A stretch of 64,000 nucleotides of DNA. Origin: Cytobacillus sp. NCCP-133. Its GTDB lineage: Bacteria > Bacillota > Bacilli > Bacillales > Cytobacillaceae. Below are positions 37,189-47,004 of the stretch, in pieces; the first letter of the stretch is position 1, and the number at the start of each line of letters is the position of its first letter. Below the pieces are notes generated by a model, which was not told where the DNA came from, did no database searches, and saw only the letters and a program-made list of their open reading frames with translations. Where the stretch lies: contig NZ_BRVM01000017.1 of assembly GCF_026011715.1 (NCBI RefSeq), forward strand, positions 1 to 64,000, in the 5' to 3' direction. The translations under genes and the position numbers were made by a program.

Positions 37189-37652
37189 GGAGAGAGAGCT
37201 AGGGGCAAACAAACATCACCAGCAACAATAAAATTTTGAATTTGTTCTATTTGGGCAATTCATTATTACATTTCTTTAACATTATGTTTACTGCTCCCAT
37301 CTATCTGTTTTAAATATAGTAGAATAGGGTAGAGCAGGGGAGTGTATTTTTTTCACGCTGGTGTTCATAATGCCTTTGGATGATCTTCTCCTGAAAAGAA
37401 AAGTGGGCTGGCGATGCCTGCTGAATTTATTCTTTTCTTTTTAAATAATTTTTAAAAAAGCTAATTATTAATTTGGCACTTTATTGATTGAAGTGAAACG
37501 CAGGAAATGCTTCAAGATGGGTTTTTTAAGTATATTCATTGTTATCTTGCCGGAGGGTCGTAAGACATTCGCGGAGATAAAGTCCAGCTGCACAAATTAA
37601 TATCCAAGTTTAACAGAGCCTTTTTTAGAAGACTCTTTTATGAGGTGAAGGA
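37189..37652. other. Long AT-rich gap before murG
   Basis: About 460 bases with no gene I can support. TAGAAT near 37320 could be a -10 element, with no good -35. A possible 24-codon frame (MPLDDLLLKRKV..., near 37371) has no ribosome site. The 3' part (AAGTTTAACAGAGCC, 37605-37620) resembles the end of the family A repeats. Confidence 0.4.
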
Positions 37653-38756
37653 ATGAAAATAGTGGTTAGCGGCGGCGGGACCGGTGGACATATCTATCCG
37701 GCCCTTGCGCTTATTAGAGAAATACAGAAAGAACATAAAGATGCCGAATTCCTGTATATAGGAACAGAAAAGGGATTGGAAAGTACAATAGTCAAACGTG
37801 AAAACATCCCTTTTAAGTCTATACATATAACCGGATTTAGAAGAAAGATTTCTTTAGAAAATGTAAAAACAGTGTTAAGGTTTTTAAAAGGGGTCCGTGA
37901 CAGCAAAAGAATGCTGAAGGATTTCAAAGCAGATGTTGTAATAGGCACCGGCGGGTATGTGTGCGGGCCAGTTGTTTATGCTGCTGCAAAGCTTGGAATC
38001 CCAACAATCATCCATGAACAAAACAGTGTTCCAGGACTCACCAATAAATTCCTCAGCAGGTATGTGGACCGTATAGCAGTCTGTTTTGAAGAAGCCAAAG
38101 CTTTCTTCCCTGAAAATAACACGGTTTTGACAGGCAATCCCCGTGCTTCAGAAGTTCTGGGGCAGGATGGAATAATTGGAAGGCTCTCGGCTGGGTTAAA
38201 GCCGGGCAAACCTGCTGTTTTGGTTTTCGGAGGGAGCAGGGGAGCAAAGCCAATTAATGAGGCAGTAATTAAAACACTTGCTGAACTGGGAGAAAAGCCA
38301 TATCAGGTTTTATATATAACCGGTGATGTCCATTATGAGGATGTTCAGAATGAGGTTGAATTGGTCGGCAATCCTGAAAATGTTGTCATCAAACCTTTCA
38401 TTCATAATATGCCAGAAGTTCTTTCAGGAATAGATCTTGTGGTTTCCCGGGCAGGTGCAACTACTTTGGCAGAGATCACTTCTCTCGGGGTCCCAAGCAT
38501 CTTAATACCGAGCCCGTATGTGACAAATAACCATCAGGAAAAAAATGCAAGGGCACTAAGTGACCACGGTGCTGCAGAGCTGCTCTTGGAAAGGGATTTA
38601 ACAGGCAAAAAACTTGTTGATAGCATTGATAAAATTCTTCTTGATCCTAATAAAATGAAGGATATGAAAAAGGCTTCCAGTAAGTTAGGAATTCCAGATG
38701 CGGCAAACAGGCTATATAATCTAATGGAAGAATTAGTCTCAAAAAAGGCAAAGTAG
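37653..38756 (+). CDS. murG: Lipid II synthase MurG
   Basis: 367 residues, ATG with GAGGTGAAGGA. Glycosyltransferase GT-B fold: [15 protein letters not shown] at the N-terminus, [13 protein letters not shown], and the UDP-GlcNAc site [12 protein letters not shown] with SILIPSP and NHQEKNA. MurG transfers GlcNAc to lipid I on the inner membrane face. It is followed by murB after 93 bases. Confidence 0.97.
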   Translation: MKIVVSGGGTGGHIYPALALIREIQKEHKDAEFLYIGTEKGLESTIVKRENIPFKSIHITGFRRKISLENVKTVLRFLKGVRDSKRMLKDFKADVVIGTGGYVCGPVVYAAAKLGIPTIIHEQNSVPGLTNKFLSRYVDRIAVCFEEAKAFFPENNTVLTGNPRASEVLGQDGIIGRLSAGLKPGKPAVLVFGGSRGAKPINEAVIKTLAELGEKPYQVLYITGDVHYEDVQNEVELVGNPENVVIKPFIHNMPEVLSGIDLVVSRAGATTLAEITSLGVPSILIPSPYVTNNHQEKNARALSDHGAAELLLERDLTGKKLVDSIDKILLDPNKMKDMKKASSKLGIPDAANRLYNLMEELVSKKAK

Positions 38757-38849
38757 CCTTGAATGCCTAATATGCATAATATAAATAAATTTAGGTTGAG
38801 ATAAATAACATCTATGAATTTTTTCACGACGAGGGAAATGGAGGTATAT

Positions 38850-39758
38850 ATGGACGAATTTATTAGCAAACTTAGAGAATTGAATATTGGCACCATCAAA
38901 GAAAACGAGCCAATGGCCAATCATACAACGATGAAAATAGGCGGTCCTGCCGACTTGTTTATTGAACCTTCATCTATTGAAAACCTTGGAAAAACGATGG
39001 AACTGGTACGTCAGTATCAAATTAAGTGGACGGCAATTGGAAGAGGGTCAAATTTACTGGTATCAGATCAGGGGATCGAAGGTGCGGTTGTCAAATTGGG
39101 CCGTGGCATGGATGAAATGGAACTGAATGGTACGGAGTTAAAGGTGGGGGGAGGATACTCCTTAGTTGCCCTTTCAACAATTATCAGCAAAAAAGGATTA
39201 TCGGGGCTCGAGTTTGCAAGCGGCATTCCAGGCTCTGTCGGCGGTGCTGTTTATATGAATGCAGGTGCCCATGGGTCTGATATTTCAAAAATATTAACGA
39301 AGGCTCATATTCTTTTTGAAGATGGACGAATGGATTGGCTATCAAACGAGGAAATGGAATTTTCCTACAGGACATCCGTGCTTCAGAAAAAACATCCTGG
39401 GATTGTTGCTGAGGCCGTCTTCGAACTGGAAGAGGGAGACAAGGAACATATATCTTCGGCAATGCAAAAAAACAAGGACTACCGCAAGGAGACCCAGCCT
39501 TGGAACCTTCCTTGCGCGGGCAGTATTTTCCGAAATCCGCTACCTGAATATGCAGGGCAGCTTGTTGAAAAGGCTGGTTTGAAAGGACATTCAATAGGCG
39601 GTGCCCAAATATCAGATATGCACGGCAACTTTATTGTAAATGCCGGAAATGCGAAGGCTGAAGATGTTCTTGCCTTAATTCAGCATGTTAAAGATACGAT
39701 CTTTGATCAATATGGCATAAAAATGGAAACGGAAGTTGAAATAATCGGCCGAAAGTAA
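38850..39758 (+). CDS. murB: UDP-N-acetylenolpyruvoylglucosamine reductase MurB
   Basis: 302 residues from ATG 38850 with GGAGG 5 bases upstream; frames back to 38814 lack a ribosome site. FAD-binding PCMH domain ([42 protein letters not shown]) and the catalytic Ser in [10 protein letters not shown] (type II MurB, one domain shorter than the E. coli form). It reduces UDP-GlcNAc-enolpyruvate to UDP-MurNAc. Confidence 0.97.
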   Translation: MDEFISKLRELNIGTIKENEPMANHTTMKIGGPADLFIEPSSIENLGKTMELVRQYQIKWTAIGRGSNLLVSDQGIEGAVVKLGRGMDEMELNGTELKVGGGYSLVALSTIISKKGLSGLEFASGIPGSVGGAVYMNAGAHGSDISKILTKAHILFEDGRMDWLSNEEMEFSYRTSVLQKKHPGIVAEAVFELEEGDKEHISSAMQKNKDYRKETQPWNLPCAGSIFRNPLPEYAGQLVEKAGLKGHSIGGAQISDMHGNFIVNAGNAKAEDVLALIQHVKDTIFDQYGIKMETEVEIIGRK

Positions 39759-39790
39759 CAGGGAATTATACCTTACGAATTCCATTTATT

Positions 39791-40266
39791 GTGATATAAT
39801 ATTTTCTTAGATATGCAAATCGCTAGCAGAAACGGCATGGAAAACATGCCGTTCTGTTCCCTTATAATTACTTAAGAAAGCTTTGTTCTTGCGGATTGAA
39901 ATATCGCATACTGTTGGGATGAGATTTCAATCCGCATATTTATCAAAGTATTATGAAAAGAATGGACAAGCCCTTTCAAATACTTTCTTACTTCGAAGAA
40001 AATATCCCCAGGTCTTGTCAGTGTCTGGCCATACTCATGTATTACCCTACTTGCTTAAAAAGGCAAGTATAATGGGAAATGCTCTTTTGCCTATGGCCAG
40101 ACAACATTAAGCTCCAGGAACTTAAGGCCTGCAGAGTGGAAGTATACAGATATTTCCAACAAATAATGAAGCCAAAAAGCAATAGTTTTGGCTGAACGCG
40201 TCGCCGTTTTTGTCTGTATATCATTTTGCGGGAGCCTTGCGCTTTTCTATGAGGGGTGAATTTAAA
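39791..40266 (+). promoter_or_regulatory. Structured leader between murB and divIB
   Basis: An extended -10 TGATATAAT (39792-39800) could start a transcript of about 460 bases before divIB. It includes: hairpin 1 AACGGCATG/CATGCCGTT (39831-39839 with 39845-39853); hairpin 2, a perfect 13-bp stem TGCGGATTGAAAT/ATTTCAATCCGCA (39890-39902 with 39924-39936); and an outer 12-bp stem TGTCTGGCCATA/TATGGCCAGACA (40022-40033 with 40092-40103) that encloses a stem TACTTGC/GCAAGTA. A 75-codon frame across it has no ribosome site. The function is unknown. Confidence 0.55.
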
Positions 40267-41058
40267 GTGGAGAAAAGTAAGGTTGTCTCGCTTGAGGATC
40301 GAATACCTAAGCTGAAACAGCAAAGGAGAAAAAAAGCGAACAGAAGGCTGATATTTTTGCTTCTCCTTTTTTTCTCTTTAATTGTTCTGGTTATATACTT
40401 CCAATCGCCCTTAAGCCATATTAAATACATCAAGGTAACCGGAAATTCGATTTATGAAAAGGAAGAAATTATACAAATCAGCGGAGTTACTGAAAAAACA
40501 AATATTTGGAAGGTTGAAGAAGAGGCTATAGAGGGTAAGCTTAAAGAGCTGCCTGAAATTAAATCTTCAGCTGTGAAAATTCACCTGCCAAATACAGTTG
40601 TCATAAAGGTGGATGAATTAAAACGCATTGCCTACATAACAAAAGAGAAGCATTATTTGCCGGTTTTGGAAAATGGAAAAATTCTCAAAGATGAAAAGGT
40701 CGCCGAGATTCCAGTTAACGCACCTATTCTAATCGGATTTTCGGAAGGTGATATACTTGAGATGATGATTGGAGAACTTGAAACTTTGCCTGAAGAGGTC
40801 TTAAATTCCATTTCCGAAATCCAGCACTCTCCGAAAGATACTGATTCTTTTCATATTACTTTATATATGAATGATGGATTTGAGGTAAGCGCAACTTTAA
40901 GAAGCTTTTCAGAAAAAATGGCACATTACCCTTCTATTATTAGTCAGCTGGATCCCGATAAAAAAGGTATCATCGACTTGGAAGTAGGCTCTTATTTTAG
41001 AGCATTTGAAACTGAGGGAGCTGATAAGGTTGAGGAAGAAAATGAAGGTGAAGGGTAA
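40267..41058 (+). CDS. divIB: Cell division protein DivIB (FtsQ family)
   Basis: 263 residues from GTG 40267, with GAGGGGTG 8 bases upstream; the B. subtilis protein is the same length. A basic cytoplasmic tail, one membrane segment (IFLLLLFFSLIVLVIYF), the FtsQ-type POTRA domain (HIKYIKVTGNSIYEKEEII...), and a beta domain with an acidic tail. DivIB forms the FtsL-DivIC-DivIB complex and is needed for septation at high temperature and in sporulation. Confidence 0.95.
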   Translation: MEKSKVVSLEDRIPKLKQQRRKKANRRLIFLLLLFFSLIVLVIYFQSPLSHIKYIKVTGNSIYEKEEIIQISGVTEKTNIWKVEEEAIEGKLKELPEIKSSAVKIHLPNTVVIKVDELKRIAYITKEKHYLPVLENGKILKDEKVAEIPVNAPILIGFSEGDILEMMIGELETLPEEVLNSISEIQHSPKDTDSFHITLYMNDGFEVSATLRSFSEKMAHYPSIISQLDPDKKGIIDLEVGSYFRAFETEGADKVEEENEGEG

Positions 41059-41737
41059 TCATGTGATTTTCTCCCTGGTCTTTCTGGTGCTTGGGTATAT
41101 GATGGCTTTCTCATACCATCTTACACAGGGGGAAAATGACAAGTCTTCTATGACAGGCAAACAATGGGAAAGAGATTTAAAAATCAGGAATCAGCTGGTT
41201 GAACTGGAAGAAAAAAACAGAATGCTTCAAAAAGAGCTAAACGAAAAACAGGAAACCGTTCTGGAAATTGAAAAAGAACTGTCTAAAGAAGCACAGATTT
41301 ATTTCAACTTGGCCGAAGATGCAGAAAAGTACAGGATGCATCTAGGTAAAGTGAAGGTAAAGGGTGAAGGAGTAGAGATTACCCTTGCAGACGGTGACTA
41401 TAATCCTGATGAGGATAACATTAACAATTACATTGTTCATGAGCATCATGTTTTTAAAGTTATTAATGAACTTTATATTTCAGGAGCTGCAGCTGTCTCT
41501 GTTAACGGCCAGAGGCTGTCACACAGTTCTTATGTGGTATGCAATGGGCCTGTAATTGAAATTGATGGCTATCAGCATCCAGCGCCATTTGTGATAAGTG
41601 CTATTGGTGATGCAGACGTACTCTCCTCTGCCCTCAATTTAACGGGCGGAGTAAAGGATACATTGGTAGATGAGAATATCCAATTCACTCTAGAAAAAAA
41701 AGCTGAAATTATCATGGAACCGTTATTGGGTACTTAA
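41042..41737 (+). CDS. ylxW: DUF881 membrane protein YlxW
   Basis: 231 residues from ATG 41042 with GAGGAA upstream; it overlaps divIB by 17 bases. One N-terminal membrane segment (HVIFSLVFLVLGYMMAFSY), a coiled coil (about 45-90) and a DUF881 domain (GEGVEITLADGD, VHEHHVFKVINELYISGAAAVSVNGQRL). Length equals B. subtilis YlxW. Role at the division site is suggested by the context only. Confidence 0.9.
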   Translation: MKVKGNHVIFSLVFLVLGYMMAFSYHLTQGENDKSSMTGKQWERDLKIRNQLVELEEKNRMLQKELNEKQETVLEIEKELSKEAQIYFNLAEDAEKYRMHLGKVKVKGEGVEITLADGDYNPDEDNINNYIVHEHHVFKVINELYISGAAAVSVNGQRLSHSSYVVCNGPVIEIDGYQHPAPFVISAIGDADVLSSALNLTGGVKDTLVDENIQFTLEKKAEIIMEPLLGT

Positions 41738-41819
41738 TGCAGCTGGTGACAACCTCTTCCCTTTTGATTTAAAGGTGTGTCCACAACAGATCTGTGCAGG
41801 AAAGTAAGGTGGAATTAAA

Positions 41820-42551
41820 GTGGACAGCAAAAAGAAACTAAGCTTTACTTTTATAGCGGCAGTCATCGGCTTTATGGTTGCCATACAGTTCCAGACTGTA
41901 AAAGAGCCTGTAGTCCGTGATACACGGGATACTTGGCAGCTTAGAGAAGATTTGCTAAAAGAAAAGGAACTGCAATTAAAGCTTCTCCGTGAGATTAGTT
42001 CAAACGAAGAGAAGATTTCCCAATACGAAACAAAGCGCAAGCAAAGCAAAGAACAAGTGCTTCGGGAAACGCTGGAGGAATTAAAGATGGAAACCGGATT
42101 GAGTGAGGTCACTGGACCAGGGGTCATTTTGACTATAGAACCGGTTTATGAAGAGCTGCTTCTTGGAAAGCAAGTTGACTCAGTTTCGCCAGATCTGCTG
42201 AAAAGGCTGGTCAACGAGCTGAATATGTACGAAGCCCAGCATATTTCAATTGGCGGGCGCCGAGTTATTAACACGACTGTCATTCGGGATATCAATCGAG
42301 AAACGATGATAGATGGTTTTGCACTAAACAGGCTGCCTATCGAAATAAAAGTAATAGCTGAGAATGCCCAGTCAGCCGAGAAACTTTTTAACCGCATGCA
42401 GGTTTCAAAATCTGCTGAGGAATTTTTTATTGACAACCTGCGGGTCAAAGTGCATAAACCGGATGAGCCTGTTACTGTTCCGGCTTATGACGATACACTT
42501 AGAATCAGATATATGGAGTCTGTGAAACCTAAAGAAGGAGGCAAATCATAA
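41820..42551 (+). CDS. ylxX: DUF881 membrane protein YlxX
   Basis: 243 residues from GTG 41820 with AAGGTGG 7 bases upstream. Same plan as its neighbour: one membrane segment (FIAAVIGFMVAIQF), coiled coil, and a DUF881 domain (GPGVILTIEP, VNELNMYEAQHISIGGRRVINTTVIRD). The two look like an old tandem duplication. Its stop overlaps the sbp start (TAATG). Confidence 0.9.
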   Translation: MDSKKKLSFTFIAAVIGFMVAIQFQTVKEPVVRDTRDTWQLREDLLKEKELQLKLLREISSNEEKISQYETKRKQSKEQVLRETLEELKMETGLSEVTGPGVILTIEPVYEELLLGKQVDSVSPDLLKRLVNELNMYEAQHISIGGRRVINTTVIRDINRETMIDGFALNRLPIEIKVIAENAQSAEKLFNRMQVSKSAEEFFIDNLRVKVHKPDEPVTVPAYDDTLRIRYMESVKPKEGGKS

Positions 42552-42919
42552 TGTGGCTTCCGATTTTAGGATTAATCATAGGGGTGATCCTTGGTCTATT
42601 GACGGATATCAAAATTCCTGATGAATATTCGAATTATTTATCCATTGCGGTTCTGGCAGCATTAGATACTTTATTTGGAGGGATAAGGGCTCAGCTTCAA
42701 AACATCTATGATGAAAAAGTTTTTGTCTCCGGTTTCTTTTTTAATATTTTACTGGCGGCAAGTTTAGCTTTTCTGGGTGTTCATCTTGGTGTAGACTTGT
42801 ACTTAGCAGCAGTTTTTGCGTTTGGAGTAAGGCTATTCCAAAATATTGCGGTTATTAGGCGTATTCTGATCGCGAAATGGTCCCAAAATAAAGAAAAAAC
42901 AGAAAAAAATGATTTTTAA
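42551..42919 (+). CDS. sbp: Small basic protein Sbp (DUF1290)
   Basis: 122 residues; its ATG overlaps the ylxX stop by one base. Several membrane segments, with the family motif IPDEYSNYLSIAVLAALDTLFGGIRAQL and a basic C-terminus. Encoded just before ftsA in most Firmicutes; function unknown. Confidence 0.92.
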   Translation: MWLPILGLIIGVILGLLTDIKIPDEYSNYLSIAVLAALDTLFGGIRAQLQNIYDEKVFVSGFFFNILLAASLAFLGVHLGVDLYLAAVFAFGVRLFQNIAVIRRILIAKWSQNKEKTEKNDF

Positions 42920-42920
42920 A

Positions 42921-42949
42921 AAAGGGAATATATTAGTTTTGACGAATAA
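42921..42949 (+). promoter_or_regulatory. Sigma-H-like promoter of ftsA-ftsZ
   Basis: AAAGGGAAT (42921-42929), an 11-base spacer and GACGAATAA (42941-42949). The second element fits the sigma-H -10 RnnGAATww fully and the first has one mismatch to RnAGGAwww. B. subtilis ftsAZ also has a sigma-H promoter, which raises FtsZ at the onset of sporulation. Confidence 0.75.
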
Positions 42950-43044
42950 TTTTATAGATAAACTACTTATTTTGTTAAAACAACAGCAAAAATAAATGAT
43001 TGTTGTTCAATAAATGGAATTGCAAAAAGAGGAGGTGCCAAAGA

Positions 43045-44331
43045 ATGAACAGCAATGAAATATATGTTAGTCTTGACATCGGTACATCCAGTGTGAAAGT
43101 AATCATTGGGGAAATGGTCAATGACTCTTTAAATATTATTGGTGTGGGCAATGTGCAGTCTGAAGGGTTACGAAAGGGCTCCATTGTTGATATAGACGAA
43201 ACCGTTCATTCTATTAAAAAGGCAATAGAGCAGGCTGAGAGAATGATAGGAATGGAAATTAGGAATGTGATTGTAGGGATTACCGGCAATCATGTTATGC
43301 TTCAGCCATCACATGGTGTTGTGGCTGTTTCCAGTGAAAACAGAGAAATCACGGACGAGGATGTTGCAAGAGTCATTGATGCGGCACAAGTTGTATCCAT
43401 CCCTCCTGAAAGAGATATCATTGATGTAATCCCAATACAGTTTATCGTTGACGGATTGGATGAGATTAGTGATCCCCGCGGTATGATCGGTGTGCGCCTT
43501 GAAATGGAAGGCACAATCATTACTGGTTCCAAAACCATACTACATAACACACTGCGCTGTGTAGAACGCGCAGGTCTTGAAATTATGGATATTACGCTTC
43601 AGCCACTGGCAGCAGGAGCTTTTGCCCTTTCGAAAGATGAAAAAAATCTGGGAGTCGCCTTAGTAGACATTGGCGGTGGTTCAACAACCATTGCTTTGTT
43701 TGAAAATGGAGTTTTGAAAGCAGCCAGCGTCCTTCCAGTGGGGGGAGACCATATTACAAAGGACTTGTCGATTGGTCTTCGCACATCTACTGAAGATGCA
43801 GAGAAAATTAAGACGAAGCATGGATATGCATTCTACGACCATGCATCTGAAGATGAGGTATTCAGCGTTCCGATTATTGGCAGCGACCAGCACCAGCAAT
43901 TTAATCAGCTTGAAATATCGGATATTATTGAAGCAAGGATGGAAGAGATCTTTGATCTTATCCAGCATGAGGTAAAACGCCTTGGTGCCAAGGACCTGCC
44001 AGGGGGCTATGTTCTATCTGGAGGGGTAGCGAATACCCAGGGAATACTTGAATTGGCACAGGTCGTATTTCAGAATCGGGTGCGCATTGCAATCCCGGAT
44101 TATATTGGTGTCAGGGAACCTCAGTACACGACTGCGGTCGGTCTGATCAAGTTTGCGTACAAAAATGCTAAAATACAGGGCAGAAAAATGGAGCAGCCAG
44201 TAACGGTTCCTGAAACAAAAGAGAAACGAGTTCAAAAACAACAGCCGCAACCAAAAACAAAGCCGGAAAAACAGCCGGAAGAAAAAATCACATCAAGAGT
44301 TAAAAAGTTCCTCGGATACTTTTTCGAATAA
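43045..44331 (+). CDS. ftsA: Cell division protein FtsA
   Basis: 428 residues from ATG 43045 with GAGGAGGTG 7 bases upstream. Actin/HSP70-type ATPase: phosphate 1 loop YVSLDIGTSSVKVIIG, 1C domain, phosphate 2 LVDIGGGSTTIALF and adenosine loop GGYVLSGGVANTQG. The C-terminus has a Lys/Gln/Pro-rich linker and an amphipathic helix (SRVKKFLGYFFE) that tethers FtsZ to the membrane. Confidence 0.97.
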   Translation: MNSNEIYVSLDIGTSSVKVIIGEMVNDSLNIIGVGNVQSEGLRKGSIVDIDETVHSIKKAIEQAERMIGMEIRNVIVGITGNHVMLQPSHGVVAVSSENREITDEDVARVIDAAQVVSIPPERDIIDVIPIQFIVDGLDEISDPRGMIGVRLEMEGTIITGSKTILHNTLRCVERAGLEIMDITLQPLAAGAFALSKDEKNLGVALVDIGGGSTTIALFENGVLKAASVLPVGGDHITKDLSIGLRTSTEDAEKIKTKHGYAFYDHASEDEVFSVPIIGSDQHQQFNQLEISDIIEARMEEIFDLIQHEVKRLGAKDLPGGYVLSGGVANTQGILELAQVVFQNRVRIAIPDYIGVREPQYTTAVGLIKFAYKNAKIQGRKMEQPVTVPETKEKRVQKQQPQPKTKPEKQPEEKITSRVKKFLGYFFE

Positions 44332-44501
44332 CTTGATTTGATTCGCAAGGGTTTTGGAAACGGAATTAAGCAGCCACTTGAGGCTAACAGCAAAAAAATA
44401 GGCACAGTAAACTAGCAGAATGCTTTTTTTACAAAGTGCAATAAAAAAGCGAATCAGAAAAAGGTGTTCTTAGGAATATCGACGAATTAGGAGGATTTGT
44501 C

Positions 44502-45647
44502 ATGTTGGAATTTGATACTAATTTAGATTCATTAGCTACAATAAAAGTCATCGGCGTTGGTGGCGGCGGTAACAATGCAGTTAACAGAATGATTGAGCAT
44601 GGTGTTCAAGGGGTCGAGTTTATTGCAGTTAACACGGATGCCCAAGCGCTGAACCTTTCAAAAGCAGAAGTGAAAATGCAAATAGGCGGTAAGCTAACAA
44701 GAGGCCTTGGTGCAGGTGCAAATCCTGAGGTAGGAAAAAAAGCAGCTGAAGAGAGTAAAGAGCAGGTAGAGGAAGCGCTTAAAGGCGCTGATATGGTATT
44801 TGTTACTGCTGGAATGGGTGGAGGTACTGGAACAGGGGCTGCTCCGGTTATTGCCCAAATCGCCCGTGATTTAGGCGCACTGACAGTTGGGGTTGTGACA
44901 CGACCGTTCACTTTTGAGGGCAGGAAGCGTTCTACCCAGGCTGCAGGCGGTATCGCATCTATGAAAGAAGCAGTTGATACGCTAATTGTCATCCCTAACG
45001 ACAGGCTGTTAGAAATTGTTGATAAAAGCACGCCAATGCTTGAGGCATTTCGTGAGGCGGATAATGTTCTCCGCCAAGGTGTCCAGGGTATTTCCGATTT
45101 GATTGCTGTACCAGGACTTATTAACCTTGACTTTGCTGATGTTAAAACAATCATGTCCAATAAGGGTTCTGCTTTAATGGGAATCGGTGTTGCCGCAGGG
45201 GAGAATCGTGCTGCTGAAGCTGCAAAGAAAGCTATCTCTTCTCCATTGCTAGAAACATCTATTGATGGAGCGCAAGGGGTTCTAATGAATATCACAGGCG
45301 GATCAAACCTGAGCCTTTATGAAGTGCAGGAAGCTGCTGATATTGTTGCTTCTGCTTCAGATCAGGATGTGAATATGATTTTCGGATCTGTTATTAACGA
45401 AAATCTAAAAGATGAAATTGTAGTAACAGTGATTGCAACTGGCTTTAATGAAGAAGTGATTCAGCCTAAGCCAGCCCGACCTGCGTTTGGACAGCCAAAA
45501 GCTGCGCCGAGCATGATGGGAACAGTGAAACGTGAACAAAAGAGAGAGGAAGCTCCACAAGAGAATGTTAGAAGCAGCCATTCTCAACAGCCGGAAGAAA
45601 CATTGGATATTCCAACGTTTCTCCGCAATCGTAACCGCAGAAGATAA
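44502..45647 (+). CDS. ftsZ: Cell division GTPase FtsZ
   Basis: 381 residues, ATG with TAGGAGGATTTGTC. Tubulin-like: [19 protein letters not shown], the GTP signature GGGTGTG (in [13 protein letters not shown]), [10 protein letters not shown] and [21 protein letters not shown] disordered linker leads to the conserved C-terminal peptide [13 protein letters not shown], the docking site for FtsA, SepF and others. Two terminators follow. Confidence 0.99.
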   Translation: MLEFDTNLDSLATIKVIGVGGGGNNAVNRMIEHGVQGVEFIAVNTDAQALNLSKAEVKMQIGGKLTRGLGAGANPEVGKKAAEESKEQVEEALKGADMVFVTAGMGGGTGTGAAPVIAQIARDLGALTVGVVTRPFTFEGRKRSTQAAGGIASMKEAVDTLIVIPNDRLLEIVDKSTPMLEAFREADNVLRQGVQGISDLIAVPGLINLDFADVKTIMSNKGSALMGIGVAAGENRAAEAAKKAISSPLLETSIDGAQGVLMNITGGSNLSLYEVQEAADIVASASDQDVNMIFGSVINENLKDEIVVTVIATGFNEEVIQPKPARPAFGQPKAAPSMMGTVKREQKREEAPQENVRSSHSQQPEETLDIPTFLRNRNRRR

Positions 45648-45651
45648 TAAT

Positions 45652-45690
45652 AAAAACACCTGGAGCCATGAGGTATGTCCCAGGTGTTTT
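45652..45690 (+). terminator. First terminator after ftsZ
   Basis: AAAACACCTGG/CCAGGTGTTTT with a 16-base loop. Confidence 0.8.
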
Positions 45691-45696
45691 AGTATG

Positions 45697-45736
45697 AAAA
45701 AGCATGGCACCCTGTGATGAGGAGCCATGCTTTTTT
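45697..45736. terminator. Bidirectional terminator between ftsZ and hmp
   Basis: AAAAAGCATGGC/GCCATGCTTTTT with a 15-base loop and A/T flanks on the two sides; it serves two convergent genes. Confidence 0.88.
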
Positions 45737-45739
45737 GTT

Positions 45740-46969
45740 TTAAGCGTTTTGCGTTTCTTTTAACTCTAATGAAGGGCCAAAGAATTCGTAACGGATATTC
45801 TCTTTTTTAAACCCTGCTTCCAGTAATGCTTCATACATCGCTTGCATGAAAGGAACAGGTCCGCACATGTAAACCTGGCTCTCTTTATTTGATACTATTG
45901 TTTGCAGCCAGTCAGAAGTCACATAGCCTTCCTTATGAAAGACTTTCTCTTTCCGATCCTTATCTGTAGGTTTGTCATAGCAGAAATACGCCTTAACAAG
46001 TGGGTTATTTTCCTCAATTTCTTTGACTTCATCCGCAAAAGCATGGACATTGCCATTAAGTGCTGCATGGATAAAAGTAGTTTCGCTGCTGATTTCTGAT
46101 GCATCCAGGTGATGCAGCATGCTGAGCATAGGGGTGATGCCAACTCCGCCACTGAGGAGAACGACCGGTTTATCGGTCTGCTCTAGAACGAATTCTCCAG
46201 CTGGGGCACTAATTTCAATTTGGTCGCCTTCATTTAGATTGTTGTGAATATAATTGGAAACCTTTCCTTCTGGCTTTATGTCAGTTCCTTCTTCTTTCTT
46301 AACAGAAATGCGGTAGTAAGATTTTTCAGGAGAATCGGATAGGCTGTATTGGCGAATATGAGTATATTCTTCTCCAGGGATATTAACTTTCACACTAATA
46401 TATTGTCCAGGAAGGTAACTTGCAATTTCCCCTCCATCAATCGGACTGAAGTAGAATGAAGTAATGACCTCACTTTCTTTAATCTTCTTTGCAACGGTGA
46501 ATGTCCTAAAGTCATTCCAGCCCCCTTGCTTTTGAGCGGCTTCTTCATAAAGGTTTTTTTCCAGGCCGATAAAAGCATCTGCAATTACTCCATAGGCTTT
46601 TGTCCAAGCTTCGATAATTTCCTCGGTTGCAGCCTCTTTAAGAACTTCTTTTATTGCCAGGATTAAATGCTCTCCAACAATCGGATAATGCTCCGGTTTT
46701 ATTCCTAATGAACGGTGCTTATGGGCAATTTGTGTAACAACAGGAAGGATGACCTCTAAATTGTCAATATATTTTGCAGCAGCATAAACAGAGTTTGCAA
46801 GTGCCTTTTGCTGCCGTCCTTGCTTTTGATTTGCATGGTTAAAGATATTCAATAATTCCGGGTGATTTGTAAACATTAGCTTATAAAAAGTTCTTGTAAT
46901 ATCCTCACCATGTTTTTCAAGTACAGGTACAGTGCTTTTAATAATTTCAATAGTTTTAGTGTCTAGCAT
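45740..46969 (-). CDS. hmp: Flavohemoglobin, nitric oxide dioxygenase
   Basis: 409 residues from ATG 46969 with AAGGAG 10 bases upstream. A globin domain (1-140) with proximal His in HYPIVGEHL and Gln/Tyr distal residues, an FAD-binding ferredoxin-reductase domain (RQYSLSD) and an NAD-binding domain (VVLLSGGVGITPMLSML, CGPVPFMQAMYEAL). It oxidises nitric oxide to nitrate with O2 and NAD(P)H. Here it sits between ftsZ and spoIIGA, where B. subtilis has bpr. An Fnr-type site at -41.5 points to oxygen-limited induction. Confidence 0.96.
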   Translation of the reverse strand: MLDTKTIEIIKSTVPVLEKHGEDITRTFYKLMFTNHPELLNIFNHANQKQGRQQKALANSVYAAAKYIDNLEVILPVVTQIAHKHRSLGIKPEHYPIVGEHLILAIKEVLKEAATEEIIEAWTKAYGVIADAFIGLEKNLYEEAAQKQGGWNDFRTFTVAKKIKESEVITSFYFSPIDGGEIASYLPGQYISVKVNIPGEEYTHIRQYSLSDSPEKSYYRISVKKEEGTDIKPEGKVSNYIHNNLNEGDQIEISAPAGEFVLEQTDKPVVLLSGGVGITPMLSMLHHLDASEISSETTFIHAALNGNVHAFADEVKEIEENNPLVKAYFCYDKPTDKDRKEKVFHKEGYVTSDWLQTIVSNKESQVYMCGPVPFMQAMYEALLEAGFKKENIRYEFFGPSLELKETQNA

Positions 46970-47004
46970 AACAGCAAAACTCCTTTTTTTATATTTTCAC
47001 TGTC

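Noticed and set aside
39883-40110. 75-codon frame in the murB-divIB gap
   Set aside because: No ribosome site, crosses the inverted repeats, and composition is not protein-like.
42939-42967. TTGACG upstream of ftsA as a sigma-A -35
   Set aside because: No -10 element at 15-19 bases; the overlapping sigma-H pattern fits better.
44606-45295. 229-codon minus-strand frame opposite ftsZ
   Set aside because: Antisense shadow of a highly conserved gene; no ribosome site and low-complexity Ala/Pro/Ser content.
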